64,000 bases of DNA, taken from positions 186,001 to 250,000 of the forward strand of contig NZ_FXBM01000001.1 of NCBI RefSeq assembly GCF_900177245.1, read 5' to 3'. Both the position numbers and the translations under genes were made by a program. The stretch is from Rathayibacter oskolensis. Lineage in GTDB: Bacteria; Actinomycetota; Actinomycetes; Actinomycetales; Microbacteriaceae. The notes under the pieces were generated by a model. It was not told the DNA's origin. It saw nothing but the letters and a program-made list of their open reading frames with translations, and searched no databases. Positions 58,847 through 64,000 of this stretch are shown piece after piece (position 1 is the stretch's first letter; each line of letters starts with the position of its first letter).

Positions 58847-60148
58847 GTGACCCAGCCGACCCTCTCCCACGAGCAGCAGCGGGTGTTCGACCTCATCGAG
58901 AACACCCGCGAGCACCTGTTCGTGACCGGCCGCGCGGGCACGGGCAAGTCGACGCTCCTCAACCACCTCAGCTGGAACACCGAGAAGCAGATCGTCATCT
59001 GCGCGCCGACCGGCGTCGCCGCCCTGAACGTCGGCGGCCAGACGATCCACTCCCTCTTCCGCCTGCCGATCGGTGTGATCGCCGACTCCGACCTCGACCA
59101 GCCGCCCGAGCTGCGCAAGCTCCTGAACACGATCGACACCCTGGTGATCGACGAGATCTCGATGGTCAACGCCGATCTGCTCGACGGCATCGACCGGAGC
59201 CTCCGCCAGGCGCGCCAGCGCCGGTCCGAGCCGTTCGGAGGCGTCCAGGTCGTCCTCTTCGGCGATCCGTTCCAGCTCGCTCCCGTCCCCGGCGACCCGG
59301 AGGAGCGCGCGTACTTCGCCGACCGCTACCGCTCGCTCTGGTTCTTCGACGCTCTCGTCTGGCAGGAGGCGCCGCTGCGGATCGTCGAGCTCGGCCGCAT
59401 CCACCGTCAGAGCGACGAGCGCTTCAAGTGGATGCTCAACGCCGTGCGCTTCGGGATGGTGACGAAGGAGATCGCCGACGTGCTCAACGAGGCGGGAGCG
59501 CGCACCCCTCCCGACAACGAGGCGATCACCCTCGCGACCCGCAACGACACCGTCAACCGCATCAACCAGACCGCCCTCGCCCGGCTGAAGGGCCCGCTGA
59601 AGACGGCGACGGCCGAGATCAGCGGCGACTTCGGCGGCCGGGCGTACCCGGCCGATCAGAGTCTCGAGCTCAAGATCGGCGCGCACGTGATGTTCCTGCG
59701 CAACGACGCCGAGCAGCGCTGGGTCAACGGCACGATCGGCCGCGTGACGAAGGTCGCCGGCACGGTGTGGGTCGAGGTCGACGGCGAGGTCCACGAGGTC
59801 GAGCCGGCGACGTGGGAGCGCTACCGCTACTCGTACTCGGCCGCGACGAAGAAGCTCACCCGCGAGATCGTCGCCGAGTTCGCCCAGTTCCCGCTGCGGC
59901 TGGCCTGGGCGGTCACGATCCACAAGTCGCAGGGCAAGACCTACGACGCCGCGGTCGTCGATCTCGGTCAGCGCGCGTTCGCGCCGGGTCAGACCTATGT
60001 GGCGCTCAGCCGCATCACGAGTCTCGGGGGCCTCTACCTCACCCGGCCGCTGCGGCCGAGCGACATCATCGTCGACAAGGACGTGCTGCGCTTCATGGCG
60101 GAGCGGCGGGCGGAGCCGGCCGCCGTCGCCGACGCCGAGTCGGCCTGA
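58847..60148 (+). CDS. PIF1-like / RecD-type AAA helicase
   Basis: This 433-residue helicase has the Walker A motif VTGRAGTGKST, the Walker B motif TLVIDEISMVNADLLDGID and a Q/GDPFQLAPV motif. The C-terminal UvrD-like ends are LAWAVTIHKSQGKTYDAAVVDLGQRAFAPGQTYVALSRITSLGGLYLTRP. It is a single-domain Pif1 family member of normal bacterial length that should unwind DNA 5' to 3'. A GTG start is used. The gene ends in an exact 20-bp tandem duplication. Confidence 0.93.
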   Translation: MTQPTLSHEQQRVFDLIENTREHLFVTGRAGTGKSTLLNHLSWNTEKQIVICAPTGVAALNVGGQTIHSLFRLPIGVIADSDLDQPPELRKLLNTIDTLVIDEISMVNADLLDGIDRSLRQARQRRSEPFGGVQVVLFGDPFQLAPVPGDPEERAYFADRYRSLWFFDALVWQEAPLRIVELGRIHRQSDERFKWMLNAVRFGMVTKEIADVLNEAGARTPPDNEAITLATRNDTVNRINQTALARLKGPLKTATAEISGDFGGRAYPADQSLELKIGAHVMFLRNDAEQRWVNGTIGRVTKVAGTVWVEVDGEVHEVEPATWERYRYSYSAATKKLTREIVAEFAQFPLRLAWAVTIHKSQGKTYDAAVVDLGQRAFAPGQTYVALSRITSLGGLYLTRPLRPSDIIVDKDVLRFMAERRAEPAAVADAESA

Positions 60149-60173
60149 TCCGGGCCGAGTCGGCCTGATCCGG
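60134..60173. repeat. 20-bp exact tandem duplication at the helicase stop codon
   Basis: GCCGAGTCGGCCTGATCCGG is present twice in direct succession (60134-60153, 60154-60173). The first copy encodes the last residues ESA and the TGA stop; the second repeats them beyond the gene. Confidence 0.9.
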
Positions 60174-60187
60174 GCGGAGGAGGCGCG

Positions 60188-60835
60188 TCAGGCGGCGACG
60201 CGCGACCGCGCGAGCTCGCGGAACAGCTCCGTCGTGAGGCGGTACGCCTCCGCCACCTCGGCGATGACCCGGTCGCGCTCGGCGTCGTCCCATCCCACCG
60301 CGTCCAGCTGGTCGCGGTAGACCGCGCGGAACGCCGACGGGGTCGCGATCTCGCCGTACAGGTAGAACCCGACACCGTTGGTCTCGAACCCGAAGCGGCG
60401 CTGGAGCAGCGCGCGCACGATGGCGCAGCCGGAGAGGTCGCCGAGGTAGCGGGTGTAGTGGTGAGCCACGAATCCGCCGCTCCATCCGCTGGCGACGGTC
60501 CGGATCCGCTCGACGTAGGCGGCGGTCGAGGGCATCGGGCGGATGCGCTCCTGCCAGTCCTCGCCGACGAGGAAGCGGAGATCCTCGGCGATCGCCGGCA
60601 GTCGCGTCAGCTTCGGCGAGATGAAGGGGGCCGCGACGGGATCGCCCGTCATCGAGTCGGCGACGGCCTCCAGGGCCTCGTAGACGAAGTAGTGCTGCGA
60701 GACCATCGCGATGTAGTCGTCGCGGCTGCCGGAGCCCGTCATCAGCGCGGTCATGAACACCGCGCCCTCGTCGTCGGCTCCCGACTGGCCGATCCGCTCA
60801 CGGAGCGCCTGCGAGAACGGGATCACATTCGTCAC
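60188..60835 (-). CDS. heme oxygenase-like protein lacking the proximal histidine
   Basis: The 215-residue protein has the HO fold pattern: FMTALMTGSGSRDDYIAMVSQHYFVYEALEAV, AYVERIRTVA, AHHYTRYLGDLSGC (distal-helix Gly motif) and the end helix. The usual proximal ligand, His in an A-H-E/x-H-x motif before FM, is Gly19 here (QALRERIGQSGADDEG). The DNA reads GGA clearly. It would degrade heme to biliverdin, CO and iron if still active. A DtxR-type iron box upstream implies induction by iron limitation. The GTG start has weak ribosome support. It may use another ligand such as His40 (SQHYF). Confidence 0.85.
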   Translation of the reverse strand: MTNVIPFSQALRERIGQSGADDEGAVFMTALMTGSGSRDDYIAMVSQHYFVYEALEAVADSMTGDPVAAPFISPKLTRLPAIAEDLRFLVGEDWQERIRPMPSTAAYVERIRTVASGWSGGFVAHHYTRYLGDLSGCAIVRALLQRRFGFETNGVGFYLYGEIATPSAFRAVYRDQLDAVGWDDAERDRVIAEVAEAYRLTTELFRELARSRVAA

Positions 60836-60854
60836 GATCGCCTCCGTCCGGCTT

Positions 60855-60870
60855 GTTAGGTTGCCCTAAC
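60855..60870. promoter_or_regulatory. DtxR/IdeR iron box upstream of heme oxygenase
   Basis: The perfect inverted repeat GTTAGG-TTGC-CCTAAC fits the actinobacterial iron-regulator consensus TTAGGnnnnnCCTAA closely. It lies 19 bp before the heme oxygenase start, where DtxR/IdeR with Fe2+ would block transcription. Confidence 0.75.
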
Positions 60871-60906
60871 CGTAGTCGAGCGGCCTCGGACCCACCAGGG
60901 GCGATC

Positions 60907-61395
60907 TCAGTGCCCGTGCCCTTCGTCGACCACGGTCATCATGCCGCCCATGTCCGACGTGCCCTCGGACGAGGCGGCCAGAGCGGGCGTCGCGAGGGCG
61001 GAGACGGCCAGCGCCCCCGCGAGGAGGCCGGCGACGGTGCGGGAGGCGGAGGCGGGCCTCTCGGCGCCCCGCACCGGCCGGAGGCTCCACGCGACGAGGA
61101 CGGCGGCGGTGAGCTGCAGGAGCGCTGCCGCGAGGGTGGGCAGCGGTTCGCGGAGCAGGCCCGCCGCCACAGCGAGCACGAGGCCCGCCGTCGACGCCGC
61201 GGCCACCGCGAGGGCCGCACGAGGCGCCGGGATGCGGCCGAGCGTGAGGACGGCGACCGCCCAGGCGATCTCGACGAGTCCGAGGGCCGCGAGCGGGATC
61301 GTCGCCGCGTCGCCCCGGCCGGCCGCCAGCGAGACGTGCACGAGGCCCGCGCCGAGGGCGACGAGGGCGGTGTTGCAGCGGGCGACGACGGTCAT
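60907..61395 (-). CDS. small membrane protein with Met/His-rich C-terminus
   Basis: The 162-residue protein has about four helices, beginning TALVALGAGLVHVSLAAG. It ends with a tail DMGGMMTVVDEGHGH that is rich in Met and His and could bind copper or another metal outside the membrane. AGGAG lies a few bases before the ATG. It is encoded on the same strand as the heme oxygenase gene, upstream of it, with the iron box between them. I do not recognise the family; its location near heme oxygenase and CtaG suggests metal handling, by inference only. Confidence 0.65.
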   Translation of the reverse strand: MTVVARCNTALVALGAGLVHVSLAAGRGDAATIPLAALGLVEIAWAVAVLTLGRIPAPRAALAVAAASTAGLVLAVAAGLLREPLPTLAAALLQLTAAVLVAWSLRPVRGAERPASASRTVAGLLAGALAVSALATPALAASSEGTSDMGGMMTVVDEGHGH

Positions 61396-61470
61396 CACGA
61401 CTCCTGAGGGGGCGGGAGAGGAGGAGGCCCCGGATCGACACACCGCATCGTGTCGTCCGGGGCCGTGCAG

Positions 61471-61510
61471 TCCGTCCGCCGCGGAAAACGGCGGGCCCGC
61501 GGCGGACGGA
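61471..61510 (-). terminator. hairpin terminator of the DUF4383 gene
   Basis: A perfect 14-bp stem (left arm TCCGTCCGCCGCGG) with a 12-base centre lies 30 bp downstream of the reverse-strand DUF4383 stop codon. Confidence 0.75.
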
Positions 61511-61540
61511 GTAGGAGGGGGGCGGCGCTGCCGCCCCGGG

Positions 61541-61954
61541 TCATGCGGTGGCCGCGCGCGGCCTGATGCGCTTCTCGAGTCCGAGACCGACCCCGAGGAG
61601 CACGAGGGCGCTGGCGAGGTGGAGGACGTGATCGGCCGTGTTCAGCGCGAGCACGTTCAGCGACGTGTTGACGAGGAAGAAGCCGACGAGACCCAGGAGC
61701 AGGTACGCGGCGCCGACCGTCGTGTTGACGGTCTTCGCGGCCGGTGCCGTCGACAGGCCCGCGATCAGCAGCGCGCCGCCGATCAGGAGGTGCGCGACGT
61801 TGTGGAACGGATTGACCTCGAAGATGCCGAGGAGCAACCCACCGTCGGTGGCGAGGAAGGCGACGCCTCCGGTGACGACGAAGCCGAGCAGGCCGACGAC
61901 GACGTAGACGGCTCCGAAGACCGTGCCGATCAGCCGGTTGGGTGAAGTGAACAT
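61541..61954 (-). CDS. DUF4383 family membrane protein
   Basis: The 137-residue protein has four helices with the family pattern: RLIGTVFGAVYVVVGLLGFVVTGG, FEVNPFHNVAHLLIGGALLIAG, VNTTVGAAYLLLGLVGFF and TADHVLHLASALVLLGVGL. Conserved His residues (NPFHNVAHL, DHVLHLAS) may bind a metal or support the fold. It is common in actinobacteria, of unknown function and often stress-induced. The ATG at 61954 has AGGAGG about ten bases upstream. It is monocistronic with its own terminator. Confidence 0.92.
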   Translation of the reverse strand: MFTSPNRLIGTVFGAVYVVVGLLGFVVTGGVAFLATDGGLLLGIFEVNPFHNVAHLLIGGALLIAGLSTAPAAKTVNTTVGAAYLLLGLVGFFLVNTSLNVLALNTADHVLHLASALVLLGVGLGLEKRIRPRAATA

Positions 61955-62174
61955 CGTCGACTGACCTCCTCCGAGCAGCGCATCCGCGCTCCACATCCTC
62001 TCTTCGGAGCCCCGACCCGGCCGGTTTGGGAACCCGGAGCGGGGAGCGTGTCACGGTCGGGACACGAATCCGCTCAGCGCCCGTCCCGGTCGCGGGCGCC
62101 TCAGGGCCGCCCCGTAGGGTGGCCCTAGCTCAGTGAGCAGCATTCCAGAGGGCATCCGGGGGGAGTCGAGGGGC

Positions 62175-63416
62175 ATGGTCGTGCGACGAAGACGGTCACG
62201 GATCGGGGCGCTCGTGGTGCCCGTGCTGGTCCTGGCTCTCGCCGGCTGCACGGGAGGAGTCGCCTCCTCCGTTCCCGACGCTCCCGCGGGCCCGGTGCCG
62301 GACGACCTCGCGATCGCCCTCTCGGGCTTCCTCGGCGAGGCGCAGGGCGCGGCCGGAGCCACCGGCGCCGTCGCCGGTGTCTGGTCGCCCTGGGCGGGGG
62401 GCTGGGAGACCGCGATCGGCACCCTCGGCGACGGTGACCCGACTCCGATGACCACCGACGCCTCCGTCCGGCTGGGCACGGGCGGGACCGAGGCGATGAC
62501 CTGCAGCGTCGTCGTCGCGCTCGCCGACGAGGGCCGGGTCGATCTCGACGCCGACATCGCCGAGTCGCTGAGCTCGCTCCCCGGGATCGGCGGATCGACG
62601 CTGCGCCAGCTCTGCGCGCACACCTCGGGTCTCGCCGACTTCCGCTCGGTGCTCTGGCCGACGGTCATCCAGAACCCCACCCGCGAGTGGCCCACCATGG
62701 AGCTGATCTCGGCGGCGCAGGTCCGGTCGCCGGCGGCCGCTCCGGGGGAGTCGTGGTCCGACTCCTCGACAGGGCCGCTGCTCGCCGGTCTCGTCGTCTC
62801 GGAGGCGACGGGCCGGAGTGTCGCCTCCCTCTACGACGAGTACGTCGTCCCCCGCTACGGACTGCGGAGCACGGAGCTGCCCTCGGCCCGTGAGGTCGAC
62901 CTGCCGGCTCCCGCTCCGCGCGGCTACTCGGCGGCGCTCGCGCCCGACGGATCGGTGCAGTGCGGGGTCCGGCGCGATGTCGGCGCGGCGTCGCCGTCCG
63001 CTCTCGGCGCGGCCGGCGGCGCCGTCACCGACCTCGAGGACCTCCGCCGCCTCGCGGTCGGCCTGGCGACCGATCCGACGGGCGACGCCGTCTGGTCGGA
63101 GCCGGTTCCCCAGGGGCAGGGCCGACCCGACTGGCTCCTCGCCGGGCTCGGCGGCCACCAGGCCGGGCCGATGCTCGGTTTCTCGGGGATCGCGCCGGGC
63201 TTCGTCACCGCCGCCTACTCCGATCCCGGCTCCGGGCTCACGGTCGCCGTGTCCTTCAACAGCTCGACCGCGGGAGCCGACTTCGCCGCCGAGGCCGCGC
63301 GCGGACTCGCCGCGATCGCCGTGGCCCAGGCCGCGGGGGCCGAGGGGACGCCGACGCTGCCGTGGTCGGTCGACAGCGAGCGCAACGCGGTCCTCGCCGG
63401 TCACCCCCGCTGCTGA
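62175..63416 (+). CDS. beta-lactamase/serine hydrolase-fold lipoprotein, catalytic motifs lost
   Basis: The 413-residue secreted lipoprotein (signal peptide to LALAGC, Cys about 25) has the class C beta-lactamase fold, seen in VVVALADEGRVDLDADIAESL, LRQLCAHTSGLADF and the end. The SxxK motif reads TGGT (about 102-105), YxN reads DSS (about 196-198) and the third motif reads GFSGIAPGF. All three catalytic sites are therefore altered, so it is probably not an acting hydrolase but a binding or structural protein. The ATG at 62175 gives the normal signal peptide; a GTG six bases later is possible. Confidence 0.75.
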   Translation: MVVRRRRSRIGALVVPVLVLALAGCTGGVASSVPDAPAGPVPDDLAIALSGFLGEAQGAAGATGAVAGVWSPWAGGWETAIGTLGDGDPTPMTTDASVRLGTGGTEAMTCSVVVALADEGRVDLDADIAESLSSLPGIGGSTLRQLCAHTSGLADFRSVLWPTVIQNPTREWPTMELISAAQVRSPAAAPGESWSDSSTGPLLAGLVVSEATGRSVASLYDEYVVPRYGLRSTELPSAREVDLPAPAPRGYSAALAPDGSVQCGVRRDVGAASPSALGAAGGAVTDLEDLRRLAVGLATDPTGDAVWSEPVPQGQGRPDWLLAGLGGHQAGPMLGFSGIAPGFVTAAYSDPGSGLTVAVSFNSSTAGADFAAEAARGLAAIAVAQAAGAEGTPTLPWSVDSERNAVLAGHPRC

Positions 63417-63490
63417 GACGTGGCAGGAGCACGACGCCGGATGGCCGGCTCGCGCCGTGCCGCGCGACGCCGCCGCCCTACCCTGGAGTC

Positions 63491-64000
63491 ATGCCGATCG
63501 TTCCCGACACCAAGGACTGGACGTGGGCGGCCGAGCGCCCCTGCCTCGAGTGCGGCTTCGACGCCTCCCTCGTGGACCCCGTCGACGTCGCCCACCTCAT
63601 CCGCGAGAACGCGGCCGCCTGGCCCTACGTCCTCGAGCGCGAGGGCGCAGCGGGTCGTCCGGACGACGAGACCTGGTCGCCGCTCGAGTACGCGGCCCAC
63701 GTGCGCGACGTGCACCGGATCTACCGGATGCGCCTGGGCCTGATGCTCGAGCACGACGACCCGCTGTTCCCCAACTGGGATCAGGACGTCACCGCCGTCG
63801 AGGAGCGCTACGACCGGCAGGACCCGCTCGTCGTGGGCCGGGAGCTGGTCGAGGAAGCGGATCTGATCGCCGCGGCCTTCGAGGGCGTGTCGGGCGCCCA
63901 GTGGGAGCGACCGGGTCGCCGCAGCGACGGCGCCTCCTTCACGGTCGCGACCATGGCGCGGTACTACCTCCACGACGTCCGGCACCACCTGCACGACGTC
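63491..64000 (+). CDS. DinB-family protein, C-terminus beyond the window
   Basis: The first 170 residues are visible: MPIVPDTKDWTWAAERPCLECGFDASLVD, TWSPLEYAAHVRDVHRIYRMRLGLML and TMARYYLHDVRHHLHDV at the edge. The His-rich helices (AAHVRDVH, YLHDVRHHLHDV) are DinB/YfiT-type metal-binding helices and are probably intact. DinB-like proteins act as thiol-transferases or metal-dependent hydrolases; no particular substrate is known. GGAG lies three bases before the ATG. The stop codon is not in the window, but little should be missing. Confidence 0.85.
   Translation, partial: MPIVPDTKDWTWAAERPCLECGFDASLVDPVDVAHLIRENAAAWPYVLEREGAAGRPDDETWSPLEYAAHVRDVHRIYRMRLGLMLEHDDPLFPNWDQDVTAVEERYDRQDPLVVGRELVEEADLIAAAFEGVSGAQWERPGRRSDGASFTVATMARYYLHDVRHHLHDV

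Overview
The window is very GC-rich DNA (roughly 70% or more) with tightly packed genes, frequent GTG starts and many 4-bp ATGA/GTGA stop-start overlaps. The gene content (a DUF7882 protein at the left edge, DUF6458, PPOX/F420 oxidoreductase, HU, CopD-CtaG, a DtxR-type iron box) points to an actinobacterium of the family Microbacteriaceae, possibly Rathayibacter-like. The genus is an inference from protein style only. No rRNA, tRNA, CRISPR array, transposase or phage gene was seen.

Layout. 1-5596: DUF7882 fragment, cspA, a histidine kinase / membrane protein / LuxR regulator operon, and an AI-2E-type permease. 5961-12116: housekeeping and hypothetical genes (lipid kinase, DoxX, hydrolase, MarR-like regulator, DUF6458, F420 oxidoreductase, nuclease-fold protein). 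12196-31215: a 19-kb catabolic island built around L-fucose. It has an aldo/keto reductase (sugar dehydrogenase), L-fuconate dehydratase, fuconolactonase, 2-keto-3-deoxy-L-fuconate dehydrogenase (SDR), an FAH-family diketo-acid hydrolase, two GH29 alpha-L-fucosidases, a GHL6/GH151-like glycosidase, an ABC sugar importer without its own ATPase and a GntR/FCD regulator. An adjoining operon has a zinc alcohol dehydrogenase, a KduD-like SDR, a fused KDPG-aldolase/KDG-kinase and a solute-binding-protein homologue without signal peptide.

31235-46000: LysR/EamA pair, SRAP protein, a repeat-rich intergenic region, a Ser/Thr kinase coupled to a lipoprotein with an Asn-Gly tail, an amino-acid permease, an FeS photolyase-like protein, RlmA-like methyltransferase, a second AI-2E permease, an FAD amine oxidase, a MauE-thioredoxin fusion, a YbaK protein and a lipoprotein. 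45770-53761: Na+/H+ antiporter followed by a GCS2/ATP-grasp fusion, an N-acetylglutaminylglutamine-type amidotransferase and an S9 peptidase, which look like a variant of the NAGGN osmoprotectant pathway. 53778-64000: GH13 hydrolase, HU, CopD-CtaG fusion, Pif1-like helicase, an iron-regulated heme oxygenase homologue that lacks the usual heme-ligating histidine, small membrane proteins, a beta-lactamase-fold lipoprotein that has lost its catalytic motifs, and a DinB-family protein cut by the right edge.

How it fits together. The fucose island can release L-fucose from glycans (three glycosidases), import it or a short fucoside, oxidise it without phosphorylation and split it to pyruvate and L-lactate. 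Similar sequence boxes upstream of the operons suggest control by the local GntR protein. The kinase-aldolase operon cannot serve 6-deoxy fucose in the usual way and probably handles a co-released non-deoxy sugar acid. Several genes end in short tandem duplications that copy the stop codon.
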